Assembly (NCBI GenBank): GCA_002280725.1
Contig: NCEM01000006.1
Location: 1-64,000 of the forward strand
Source of the DNA: Alphaproteobacteria bacterium 32-64-14
GTDB taxonomy: Bacteria > Pseudomonadota > Alphaproteobacteria > Caulobacterales > Hyphomonadaceae
Length of the DNA stretch: 64,000 bases
Reading direction: 5' to 3'
The notes beneath the pieces were generated by a model. That model had not been told where the DNA came from. It made no database searches and saw only the letters and a list, made by a program, of their open reading frames with translations. Numbering within the stretch: the first letter of the stretch is position 1; every line of letters starts with the position of its first letter. The position numbers and the translations under genes were made by a program. Positions 32,732-40,012 of the stretch are shown in pieces.

Positions 32732-33145
32732 GTGCCGAAGGTCTTCCTGCATACTTTCGAGCACGAGCTTGAGGAAAAGTTCGTTACCGCCGGCGGCCCC
32801 GGTGGACAGAACGTCAACAAGGTAGCGAGCGCCGTCCAGATCCGTTGGAATGTGAATACCAGCCATGCCTTCGACGACGAACAGAAATGGATGATCCGCC
32901 GCGCGCTCGCCAACCGCATCAATGATGAGGGCGAACTGGTGCTCTTCATCCAGACGCATCGCTCGCAGGCGCGCAACCGCGAGGAAGCGCGCGAGCGGCT
33001 GGTGGAGCTTCTGGAGAAGGCGTTGGTGAAGCCCAGAAAGCGCGTTGCTACCAAGCCCAGCAAGGCGCAGAAGCAGCGCAGGCTGGAGGGCAAGGCCATC
33101 CGCTCCGAAACCAAGCGCAATCGCGGCCGCATCGACCACGACTAA
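32732..33145 (+). CDS. arfB: Alternative ribosome-rescue factor B (peptidyl-tRNA hydrolase)
   Basis: A 137-residue GGQ protein. GGPGGQNVNKVAS puts the GGQ at residues 24-26, the part that hydrolyses peptidyl-tRNA. The basic C-terminal tail (KPSKAQKQRRLEGKAIRSETKRNRGR) enters the empty mRNA channel of stalled ribosomes. There is no codon-recognition domain, so it is ArfB rather than RF1/RF2. GTG start, 7 bases after the dehydrogenase gene. It acts as a back-up to trans-translation. Confidence 0.95.
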   Translation: MPKVFLHTFEHELEEKFVTAGGPGGQNVNKVASAVQIRWNVNTSHAFDDEQKWMIRRALANRINDEGELVLFIQTHRSQARNREEARERLVELLEKALVKPRKRVATKPSKAQKQRRLEGKAIRSETKRNRGRIDHD

Positions 33146-33214
33146 TCGCCCCTGCGGCAGCTCACCTCCGGGTAAATCACCAAGCCAGGGGTCTCCCCCG
33201 AGTTTCCGCTTCAC

Positions 33215-33249
33215 CCCCGCGTATACAACCAAGAGTTGTATGCGCGGGG
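33215..33249 (+). promoter_or_regulatory. Long hairpin overlapping the ribosome site of the next gene
   Basis: CCCCGCGTATACAAC (33215-33229) pairs over 15 positions (one wobble) with GTTGTATGCGCGGGG (33235-33249) around a CAAGA loop. The right arm contains the first four G of the GGGGAGG ribosome site (33246-33252) of the TTG-started gene at 33259. As RNA it would hide that site; as DNA it is a candidate operator. There is no T-run, so it is not a terminator. Confidence 0.55.
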
Positions 33250-33258
33250 AGGACGGCC

Positions 33259-33924
33259 TTGGCGGACATTCCAAAGACGCGGATTGCAGTTTCAGAGCAC
33301 GAGCAGGAACGGCTCCGGAAATTCGTAAGACAGGCCGGGTGGATGAACGGGCGTATCGCGGGCGCCCGGGTTGCGCGGGTGGAGGATGCGGAAGCGCTTG
33401 CTGGCCTTCTGGCGCACGAGAGCATCGGGCCGCGCATCTACACCATGCCCAATCCGATCAACGCGGAAACGATGACCACGTTCATCGCCGATCACCTGGC
33501 GCAGCGCGAACGCGGCGAGGGAATCCTGTTCGTTTCATTCAATGCGACGGGGGAGGCGACGGCCTATTTCGATGTCGAGCTGTGGCCGCAATGGTCGATG
33601 GCGAAGTTCGGCGGGGCGGTGAAGGCCGAGCGGCAGGGGCGCGGGTTTGGAGGAGCGTGTGGGCTGGCCGCCGTCGAATGGTGTTTCGACCAGTTGGGCG
33701 TCGCCCGCATCTGCGAAACCACGGCGCGCGACAATGACCGGTCGATCCGGCTTCTCTCGCGTCTGGGCTTCCGCCAGATGGGGGAGGTGATCTCGCAGCG
33801 GCCGGATGGCAGCACGCGGCCGTCGGTTTACTGGGAAATGGAGCGTCAGGACCGCTACGCCGCCCGCTCCGCGAAACACGCCGGCGCGGCAGGCCCCGAT
33901 CCCGATTCGCCAAGTTTTGCATAA
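33259..33924 (+). CDS. GNAT N-acetyltransferase with N-terminal extension
   Basis: A 221-residue GNAT of the RimJ/RimL-like type. The CoA-binding loop is KAERQGRGFGGACGL, and the last strand-helix is NDRSIRLLSRLGFRQMG. A roughly 35-residue polar extension (RIAVSEHEQERLRKFVRQ) precedes the fold. It may acetylate a protein N-terminus or a small amine. TTG 33259 is set by GGGGAGG 6 bases upstream, which a hairpin partly covers. It is probably a single-gene unit. Confidence 0.85.
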   Translation: MADIPKTRIAVSEHEQERLRKFVRQAGWMNGRIAGARVARVEDAEALAGLLAHESIGPRIYTMPNPINAETMTTFIADHLAQRERGEGILFVSFNATGEATAYFDVELWPQWSMAKFGGAVKAERQGRGFGGACGLAAVEWCFDQLGVARICETTARDNDRSIRLLSRLGFRQMGEVISQRPDGSTRPSVYWEMERQDRYAARSAKHAGAAGPDPDSPSFA

Positions 33925-33998
33925 AACTTCATCGGTTCGCGGCCGGGATTTTTAAGCGGGCGACATCAGTCTGGCGCCAAGCTTTTGACCGGATCCCC

Positions 33999-35606
33999 AT
34001 GACATTCCCCGCCAGCCAGACGCAGCCGTCTGTTGATCGCCGTGTGTCCCAGCAGGTCTGGCGCGATCTCATGATCTTCTGCGGCTTTATCGCCGCGGGG
34101 TTCATCCTCTCGGTCAATCTCGACGTGGTGGGATGGCTCTACAGCCTCTCCGGCGCCTACGCACATCTGCAGATGTCCAAGCTGATCGGCACGATCATCG
34201 TGGCGTGCGTGGGCGTCACGCTCTATGTGATCACGCGCTATCACGCCCACATCCGAGACCTGCGCGCCCGCCTGTGCGCCGAGGAACGCTCGCGCCGTGT
34301 GGCGATGCACGACCAGCTCACCGGCCTGCCCAATCGCCGTCACCTCAAGGGCGTTCTCAACTGGCTGCTCAGCGAAAGCGGCGACAAGCGTCGCGTCGGC
34401 GTGGTGATGCTCAACGTCGATCGCTTCCGCGCCTTCAACGACGCGCACAGCCGCCCAGTGGGCGATGAAGTGCTGATCAATATCGGTCGCGTCCTCAACG
34501 TGCGCGCAGGCGTCGACGGATTCGTCGCGCGCCTTGAGTCCGATGATTTCGTCGTTCTCGCGCCCGACATGGGCGAAGAAGCGCTGATGGACTGGATCTC
34601 CGCCACGCTGACCGCCATCGAAGCCCCGATGACGATCGGCCAGCAGACCTACACCGTCAGCGCGACCGCCGGCGCCGCTATTGGCCTGGCCGATGGTCGC
34701 GACGCCGAAACGCTGCTGCACCGCTCCAGCCTCGCCCTGCGCCGCGCCAAGGACGCCAGCCGCGGCTGGTTCGCCTTCTTCAAGACCGGCATGGACGAAC
34801 TTGTCCGCCAGCGCGCCCAGTTCGAGGCCGATCTCTGGACGGCTATCCGCAACGACGAGATCGCGCCGCATTTCCAGCCGCTGGTGCACCTGCGCGATGG
34901 CAAGCCGCGCGGCTATGAAATCCTCGCCCGCTGGACGCACGCGACACGCGGCCCCATCCCGCCGGATCAGTTCATTCCGGTGGCTGAGGCAAGTGGCGCG
35001 ATTACCGACATGACGATCAACCTGTTCCGCAAGGCCTGCCGCGAAGCAGCCGGCCTCGAAGGCGCGCCGCACCTCTCCCTCAACGTGTCGCCCTTGATGC
35101 TGCTCGACGCTGGGCTCGCACAGAAGCTGCTCAACGTGATGGAAGAGCACAAGTTCGCGCCCTCGCGCCTCGAGATCGAGCTTACTGAGGCCGCCCTCGT
35201 GACCGACATCGATGCGGCGCGCAACGTGCTGGGCGCCTTGCGCGAGCAGGGCGTGCGCATCGCGCTCGACAATTTCGGCACGGGCCACGCAAGCCTGATG
35301 CAGCTTCGTCTGCTGCCGTTCGACAAGCTGAAGATCGACCGCTCCTTCATCCGCCGTATCACGACCGATGCGGAGTCCGCCGCCATCGTTCGCGCCGCCA
35401 TCGCGATGGCCAAGGCGCTCGGCCTCGTCGTGGTGGCTGAGGGTGTAGAAAGCCTCGATCAGGCGCGCATGCTGGCCAGCATGGGCTGTGACATGGCGCA
35501 AGGCTTCCATTTTGGCCGCGCGAAGTCATCGGTCGAGCCGCGTGTTGGCGCCTCCGCGGCGGTTGATACGGTCGTTGTTGAAGCGCCCGTGGCGGTCGCG
35601 GGCTAG
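33999..35606 (+). CDS. Membrane GGDEF-EAL protein with changed catalytic motifs
   Basis: A 535-residue protein. Two membrane helices (about 27-80) precede a GGDEF domain (about 105-260) and an EAL domain (about 275-505). The GGDEF signature reads ESDDF (180-184), lacking the first glycines needed for c-di-GMP synthesis. In the EAL domain, EIL replaces EAL (307-309, still with the glutamate) and DNFGTG replaces DDFGTG (Asn425 in place of a metal-binding Asp). NVSP, ELTE, KIDRSF, AEGVES and the AQGF glutamine are kept. It is probably a c-di-GMP-binding or weak phosphodiesterase protein rather than a cyclase. The stop overlaps the opposite-strand remnant. Confidence 0.92.
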   Translation: MTFPASQTQPSVDRRVSQQVWRDLMIFCGFIAAGFILSVNLDVVGWLYSLSGAYAHLQMSKLIGTIIVACVGVTLYVITRYHAHIRDLRARLCAEERSRRVAMHDQLTGLPNRRHLKGVLNWLLSESGDKRRVGVVMLNVDRFRAFNDAHSRPVGDEVLINIGRVLNVRAGVDGFVARLESDDFVVLAPDMGEEALMDWISATLTAIEAPMTIGQQTYTVSATAGAAIGLADGRDAETLLHRSSLALRRAKDASRGWFAFFKTGMDELVRQRAQFEADLWTAIRNDEIAPHFQPLVHLRDGKPRGYEILARWTHATRGPIPPDQFIPVAEASGAITDMTINLFRKACREAAGLEGAPHLSLNVSPLMLLDAGLAQKLLNVMEEHKFAPSRLEIELTEAALVTDIDAARNVLGALREQGVRIALDNFGTGHASLMQLRLLPFDKLKIDRSFIRRITTDAESAAIVRAAIAMAKALGLVVVAEGVESLDQARMLASMGCDMAQGFHFGRAKSSVEPRVGASAAVDTVVVEAPVAVAG

Positions 35607-35755
35607 CTGCCGGACAGCACTGCGCGCAACTTCACCGCGAGGCCCTGCAGCATGAAGGGCTTGGCGAGGAAGTTTACGCCCGGGTCCAGCACGCCGTTGT
35701 GGACGACCGCATTGCGCGTATAGCCCGTGGTGTAGAGAACCTTTAGGCCCGGCCA
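35603..35755 (-). pseudogene. Receiver-domain (REC) C-terminal remnant
   Basis: The minus strand encodes 50 residues matching the end of a receiver domain from a hybrid kinase: GLKVLYTTGYTRNAVVHNGV, then FLAKPF with the conserved lysine, and a final helix. Everything upstream (phosphoacceptor aspartate included) is missing. The reading frame begins directly after the stop codon of the oxygenase gene at 35756, marking a deletion or recombination joint. It has no start codon and is a relic. Its stop shares CTAG with the GGDEF-EAL stop. Confidence 0.8.
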
Positions 35756-36715
35756 CTACATCCTGAGGCCGATTTCCTTCAGCCGGATTTCGAGGAAGTC
35801 CTGAGACAGCAGGGGCTCAGGATACCGGTTGGGCCGCTCGGGCGTGATGCAGCCCGGCAGAGTCTTGATCTCGTAGTCCGGATTGAAATGCAGGAAGAAC
35901 GGTGTCGAGTAGCGCGGGAAACGTGAACGTTCCGGCTTTGGATTAACCACGCGGTGCGTGGTCGACGGCAGCACATGGTTTGTCAACCGCTGCAGCATGT
36001 CGCCGACATTCACCACAAGCGATCCCGGCGGCGGGTTGACGCCCAGCCACGCGCCATTGCGATGAAGCACTTCCAGGCCGCCCTCCTCCGCGCCGAGCAG
36101 CAGGGTGATGACGTTGATGTCCTCGTGTGCGCCCGCGCGGACCGAGCCTTCCGGCGGCGGTTCGAGCTGCGGGGGATAGTGCAGCATGCGGAGGATCGAG
36201 TTCCCGTTGTTTACCGTCTCGTCAAAGAAGCGCGGCGGCAGCTTCAGGTGCATCGCGATGGCGGACAGCACCTCAAGGCCAAACGTATCCAGCGCCTGGA
36301 ACATCGCATGGGTCGCCTCCTTCCAGCCGGGAACTTCCGCGACATAAAGGTTCTCGCCCATGATGCCGGCATACTTGTGGTCGCGCGGCAGCTCGCGCGC
36401 GACGTGCCAGAACTCCTTCAGGTCCTTCGCCTTGGCGCCCTTGGCGACTTCCGTGGCGAAGGGGGTGTAGGCGCGCTGGCCGCCGCCGCCGGGAATGAAA
36501 TAGCCGCGCTTGGTCGCATCGGGCAGGGCGAAGAACTTCTTGCCCGCGCCAACCCCGTTGTCGATCACGCTCTGGTCGATCGGGTGGTCGCTGATCACGG
36601 CAAATCCGGTCTCGCGGAAACTGGCGCCCAGCCGGTTCACGAAGGTCTGGCGGTCGGTCGTCCACAGCTTGAACGAGATCGGATCGAAAAGGCTGGTTGC
36701 GGTTGCTGTCGTCAT
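35756..36715 (-). CDS. 2-oxoglutarate/Fe(II) oxygenase, isopenicillin N synthase-like
   Basis: A 319-residue double-stranded beta-helix dioxygenase. The facial triad is His197, Asp199 and His254 (GAHEDIN, TTHRVVN), and the 2-oxoglutarate-binding RYS is at 268-270. The N-terminal DIOX_N-like half is present. It hydroxylates or otherwise oxidises a small molecule using O2 and 2-oxoglutarate; the substrate is unknown. ATG 36715 gives the normal length, although the frame stays open far upstream. Its 3' end abuts a receiver-domain relic, so the locus has been rearranged. Confidence 0.93.
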   Translation of the reverse strand: MTTATATSLFDPISFKLWTTDRQTFVNRLGASFRETGFAVISDHPIDQSVIDNGVGAGKKFFALPDATKRGYFIPGGGGQRAYTPFATEVAKGAKAKDLKEFWHVARELPRDHKYAGIMGENLYVAEVPGWKEATHAMFQALDTFGLEVLSAIAMHLKLPPRFFDETVNNGNSILRMLHYPPQLEPPPEGSVRAGAHEDINVITLLLGAEEGGLEVLHRNGAWLGVNPPPGSLVVNVGDMLQRLTNHVLPSTTHRVVNPKPERSRFPRYSTPFFLHFNPDYEIKTLPGCITPERPNRYPEPLLSQDFLEIRLKEIGLRM

Positions 36716-36814
36716 CGCTGGCTCGCAGTCTTCCTGAAGTTTGTCGGCGCGGCGCTGGTCTGGCGTGGCCGGGACAAGGCCGCTACACGTGCCAGTATAT
36801 AGCGACGGGAAGAT

Positions 36815-36988
36815 ATGCCCATGGCCTCGTTTGCTCCGCTCCATGCGGTCTGGCCTCAGCCGGAAGACCGCAAAATCAGCCCCGTATATGAGGAAAATCG
36901 GCAGGCCTGTGGTTTGACTCAGGGCAATCGGCTCGCGTTGCGGCCGTTCCTGCCCCAGCGGGCGGCCACCGGAAGGGCTTGCGCCTGA
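36815..36988 (+). CDS. Possible 57-residue protein upstream of a GNAT gene
   Basis: ATG 36815 follows GGGAA by about 5 bases and opens 57 codons ending in a TGA that overlaps the ATG of the next gene (TGATG at 36986-36990). The peptide (MPMASFAPLHAVWPQPEDRK at its start) has no known motif, and third-position G/C is lower than in clear genes. It may be a leader peptide that couples translation, or chance. Confidence 0.25.
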   Translation: MPMASFAPLHAVWPQPEDRKISPVYEENRQACGLTQGNRLALRPFLPQRAATGRACA

Positions 36989-37476
36989 TGGCCGGGGATT
37001 TCGTGCTGCGCATGAGGCGTGACCTAGACGGTGCACTGGAACGCCCCCGCTGGCCGGACGGCGTCGTTCTGCAAACCCTGCCGGTGAAGCCCGAGAAGGC
37101 CCTGCTGAAAGCGGCGCACGCTGTCCTGACGCCAAACTACTGGGAGGGCGGGGGCGGCGCGCCGATCTTTCCGCGCTGGTGGAAGGCGCTGCGCCATGAC
37201 GAAGAGTTCGATCCAGCGTTGTTCTTCCTGGCGATGGACAGCGAAGGCGTCGCCGGCCTTGCACAATGCTGGACATCCGCTTTCGTGAAAGACCTCGCCG
37301 TCGCTCCACGCCTGCGCCGCAAGGGTTTGGGACGCGCCCTGATGTTTGCCGCGTTCGAGGCTTTCACGCAGCGCGGCGCCGCGCACGTCGATCTGAAAGT
37401 GCGCGAGGACAATGTCCCTGCCATCGCGCTCTACAAATCGCTCGGTATGCGGACGATCGAGCGCATACCGGCGTGA
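36988..37476 (+). CDS. GNAT N-acetyltransferase
   Basis: A 162-residue GNAT. The acetyl-CoA motif is VAPRLRRKGLGRALMFAA, the final strand-helix VPAIALYKSLGMRTIER, and FVKDLAV lies before it. The N-terminal part is tryptophan-rich (NYWEGGGGAPIFPRWWKAL). The acceptor is unknown. ATG 36988 lies 11 bases after GGAAGGG; TTG 36979 is in frame and closer. The spacer 36716-36814 should hold promoters for this gene and the divergent oxygenase. Confidence 0.87.
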   Translation: MAGDFVLRMRRDLDGALERPRWPDGVVLQTLPVKPEKALLKAAHAVLTPNYWEGGGGAPIFPRWWKALRHDEEFDPALFFLAMDSEGVAGLAQCWTSAFVKDLAVAPRLRRKGLGRALMFAAFEAFTQRGAAHVDLKVREDNVPAIALYKSLGMRTIERIPA

Positions 37477-37506
37477 AACAATGAATCCGCGCTAATACTG
37501 ATGTAC

Positions 37507-37532
37507 TTCCGATTCAGACTCTTGAATCGAAA
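37507..37532. promoter_or_regulatory. AT-rich dyad between the GNAT and Sel1-like genes
   Basis: TTCCGATTCA and TGAATCGAAA flank GACTCT, matching at nine of ten positions. It lies in the AT-richest stretch nearby (37480-37560), about 170 bases before the Sel1-like start. It is a candidate operator or an end-of-transcript hairpin. No T-run is present. Confidence 0.3.
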
Positions 37533-37699
37533 TAAACACAAATAGTTCGAAGAAGACTGCCGAAAATCTGCAGTATTAACCACGGCGCAAACCTTCTCCG
37601 CTTCACTCCTGCCTGAGGCCGCAAATGCGGCGGTGGGTGGAAACCCGGTCAGGTCCGAAGAGACAGGCCCGTGTTTCCGAGAAGTCAGAGGATGCCAGA

Positions 37700-37972
37700 A
37701 TGGCGTACGCAGATATCCGGATCGAAGCGCCCGAAGCTTTCATCACGAAAGAATCCTCGGCCGCCGATTTCTACCGGATCGGCCTTGTGTATTCGGAGGG
37801 CCTCGACGTCGCCGTCGATCTCGTCTCCGCGCACAAGTTCTTCAACCTGGCCGCCACGCGCGGTCATCGCGAAGCGAAGATGCTGCGCCAGGAAATGGCA
37901 GAGATGATGTCGCAGCCCGAAGTGCTGAAGGCCCAGCGCGCCGCACGCGAGTGGATGAAGAAGGCCAACTGA
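37700..37972 (+). CDS. Small Sel1-like repeat protein
   Basis: A 90-residue helical protein with one Sel1/TPR-like unit (FYRIGLVYSEGLDVAVDLVSAHKFFNLAATRGHREA) and a basic C-terminal helix (REWMKKAN). Such short proteins are widespread in alphaproteobacteria; Sel1 repeats mediate protein contacts. There is no signal peptide. ATG 37700 has GAGG 8 bases upstream. The leader from 37560 to 37699 is long and could be structured. Confidence 0.85.
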   Translation: MAYADIRIEAPEAFITKESSAADFYRIGLVYSEGLDVAVDLVSAHKFFNLAATRGHREAKMLRQEMAEMMSQPEVLKAQRAAREWMKKAN

Positions 37973-38008
37973 AGCGATACTTGGATCGCGACAGAAAAGT
38001 TCCCTCTT

Positions 38009-38713
38009 CTACTTGAGATCTCCGCCAGCGAACACGATCGTCCTCTCCACCAGGACGTCCGTCGAGCTGACGAGCTCGCCCTCGATGTCTTCCGCCGTCA
38101 GCACGATGGGAATTTCCGTGCAGCCGGCGATGATCACCTCCGCGCCCTGCGCCTCGAGCTTCCGCGCAAGTGTCGCCATCGCGCGCCGCACCACCTCGCC
38201 GCTGTCGCCAGACTTGACGCGATAGATCAGCTCCATGAAGGTCTTCTGCGAATCCGCGTTCAGCAGAACCGCGCGCAGGCCCGCCTTCTTCAGCCCATCC
38301 TGATAAAGTCCCGCCGTCAGGCACGCATCCACAGCCAGCACGCCGACCGCCTCCGGCCGCAGGTCCGCCACCGCCTCGATCGTCACATCGATGATGCTGA
38401 TGAATGGGACGCTGATCGCCGCCAGGATATCGGCCTCCCACGCATGCGTGGTGTTGCAGGCCATCACGATAAACTCGGCGCCAGCTTCCTGCAGTCCCTT
38501 CGCCGACGCCGCCAGCGCCGGGCCAGGCGAGGGGCCTTCACCGCGCCAGAAGGCGTTGCGGTCGGGCACCTTGGTGTTGTTGTCGATGATGATGCGCAGG
38601 TGATCCTGCTCGCGCACCGCGCGTGTGCGGCGCAGGATGCGTTCGAAAAAATCCAGCGTCGCCAGCGGCCCTAGGCCGCCGATCACGCCAACGGTCTTGG
38701 TTGTGTCGGACAT
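38009..38713 (-). CDS. Aspartate/glutamate racemase family protein
   Basis: A 234-residue cofactor-independent racemase. Two catalytic cysteines lie in symmetric motifs: Cys86 (ACNTTH) and Cys198 (AGCTEIP). The opening TVGVIGGLGPLATLDFFERI is typical of aspartate racemases (YgeA/RacX type). It interconverts L- and D-amino acids. ATG 38713 is 4 bases after the upstream small membrane gene and sets the normal length. It is the last gene in an operon with a D-cysteine desulfhydrase-like enzyme, which suggests D-amino acid handling. Confidence 0.93.
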   Translation of the reverse strand: MSDTTKTVGVIGGLGPLATLDFFERILRRTRAVREQDHLRIIIDNNTKVPDRNAFWRGEGPSPGPALAASAKGLQEAGAEFIVMACNTTHAWEADILAAISVPFISIIDVTIEAVADLRPEAVGVLAVDACLTAGLYQDGLKKAGLRAVLLNADSQKTFMELIYRVKSGDSGEVVRRAMATLARKLEAQGAEVIIAGCTEIPIVLTAEDIEGELVSSTDVLVERTIVFAGGDLK

Positions 38714-38717
38714 CGCT

Positions 38718-38906
38718 CTACCTGCGGCGGAACATGAACATGGGCGCCAGCGCAATCCCCGCAAGCGCCACCGCAAACGCGGCAACTACATACTGCCCCG
38801 GTGGCCGCGGGATGCTCAGCGCATCGGCGATGATGTGCCGGCTCAGCCCGACAGCGATAGCCACAAGGCCAACGATCAACAGCCAGAGCGTGCGAAAGCC
38901 CTTCAT
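38718..38906 (-). CDS. Small two-span membrane protein
   Basis: A 62-residue protein with two hydrophobic helices (LWLLIVGLVAIAVGLS and YVVAAFAVALAGIALAPMF) and a basic C-terminus (FRRR). It starts 2 bases after the desulfhydrase-like gene and ends 4 bases before the racemase gene, so it is a true operon member. The family is not recognised. It could assist transport or localisation of the flanking enzymes, but there is no direct evidence. Confidence 0.75.
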   Translation of the reverse strand: MKGFRTLWLLIVGLVAIAVGLSRHIIADALSIPRPPGQYVVAAFAVALAGIALAPMFMFRRR

Positions 38907-38908
38907 GG

Positions 38909-39904
38909 TCAGCTCGCCAGCGTCCGCTGATAGGCAAACAGCGATGGCGCGCCGCCCGTGTGCACGAACAGAACCTTCGCATCCGCCTTGAAGTGTCCGC
39001 GCCGGATCAGGCCGATAAGCCCCGCCGCCGCCTTGCCTGTATAAACCGGGTCGAGCAGCACGCCTTCAAGCCGAGCAAACAGGCGCACGGCCTCCACCAT
39101 CTCGTCGGTCGGGATCGAATAGCCTGGCCCCACCCATTCATCGAGCGCCACAACGCTCTCACGCGCAGGCGCGGGCAGGCCAGCGAACGCCGCGGCCTCC
39201 AGCGCGAGCTTGTGGACATTGCCTTCCTGCTCGGCGCGCGGCCTGCGTACGTTGACGCCCGTCAGCGGTACGCCTGCGTTCGCCGCATTGAAGCCGACCA
39301 GCAGTCCCGCATGCGTTCCCGCGCTACCCGACGCCACGACGAAGTCGGTGAAGGCAAGCCCGCCTTCCATGCACTGATCCAGGATCTCGCGCGCGCAGAC
39401 GACATAGCCCATCGCGCCCAGCGCATTCGATCCACCGCCGGGAATGACGTAGCCCTTGCGGCCCAGCGCCTTCAGCTTGTCAGCCTCGGTAGTCATCGCG
39501 GCGGAAAGATCGCTGCCGCCGTCCACAACAGTGATCGTCTCCGCGCCCAGCAGGTCGAACAGGAAGTTGTTGCCGCTCGCTTCCTTGCGATAGCTGCCCG
39601 CCACGCGCTGTTCGAGCACGAGCCGGCATTTCAGCCCCTCGTGCGCGGCGGCGGCCAGCGTCAGGCGGCAATGGTTCGATTGAACCGCGCCCACCGTGAT
39701 CAGCGTGTCTGCGCCCTTGGCGATGGCGTCGGCGACCAGAAACTCAAGCTTGCGCGTCTTGTTGCCGCCGCCCGCAAGGCCGGTCAGGTCATCGCGCTTG
39801 ATCCATATCTCCGGCCCGCCGAGATGGCGTGACAGTTTCTCCAGCTTCTGGATTGGCGTGGGAGCGGGGGTATAGCGGCGGCGGGGCAGGGCTTCGATCT
39901 TCAT
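38909..39904 (-). CDS. D-cysteine desulfhydrase / ACC deaminase family PLP enzyme
   Basis: A 331-residue fold-type II PLP enzyme. The PLP lysine is Lys49 in GGGNKTRKLEF, followed by VGAVQSNHCRLTLAAAA and the phosphate loop SGSAGTHAG. Length and motifs fit DcyD, L-cysteate sulfo-lyase (CuyA) and ACC deaminase. Products would be pyruvate, ammonia and sulfide or sulfite. The neighbouring Asp/Glu racemase and the absence of ACC-related genes favour a D-amino acid substrate. It is the first gene of a three-gene operon. Confidence 0.9.
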   Translation of the reverse strand: MKIEALPRRRYTPAPTPIQKLEKLSRHLGGPEIWIKRDDLTGLAGGGNKTRKLEFLVADAIAKGADTLITVGAVQSNHCRLTLAAAAHEGLKCRLVLEQRVAGSYRKEASGNNFLFDLLGAETITVVDGGSDLSAAMTTEADKLKALGRKGYVIPGGGSNALGAMGYVVCAREILDQCMEGGLAFTDFVVASGSAGTHAGLLVGFNAANAGVPLTGVNVRRPRAEQEGNVHKLALEAAAFAGLPAPARESVVALDEWVGPGYSIPTDEMVEAVRLFARLEGVLLDPVYTGKAAAGLIGLIRRGHFKADAKVLFVHTGGAPSLFAYQRTLAS

Positions 39905-39954
39905 GGGCGTGGTTTAGCCGGTTGCAGCGTGGCCGTCACCCTCAGCCCAAACGA

Positions 39955-39994
39955 AAGCGCCCGCGTCCCGGCTCGGCCGGAAACGCGGGCGCTT
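39955..39994 (-). terminator. Intrinsic terminator after the methyltransferase-like gene
   Basis: AAGCGCCCGCGT (39955-39966) and ACGCGGGCGCTT (39983-39994) form a perfect 12-bp stem; the 16-base loop contains a further CCGG pair. On the minus strand the stem runs into TTTCGTTTGG. It lies 18 bases past the stop of the gene at 40013. Confidence 0.85.
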
Positions 39995-40012
39995 CAATCA
40001 AACTCTTTTAGA

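Noticed and set aside
37640-37680. GGTCAGGTCCG resembling the SRP RNA core loop
   Set aside because: The following conserved GAAGGAAGCAGCC part is missing and the flanks do not pair as in SRP RNA.
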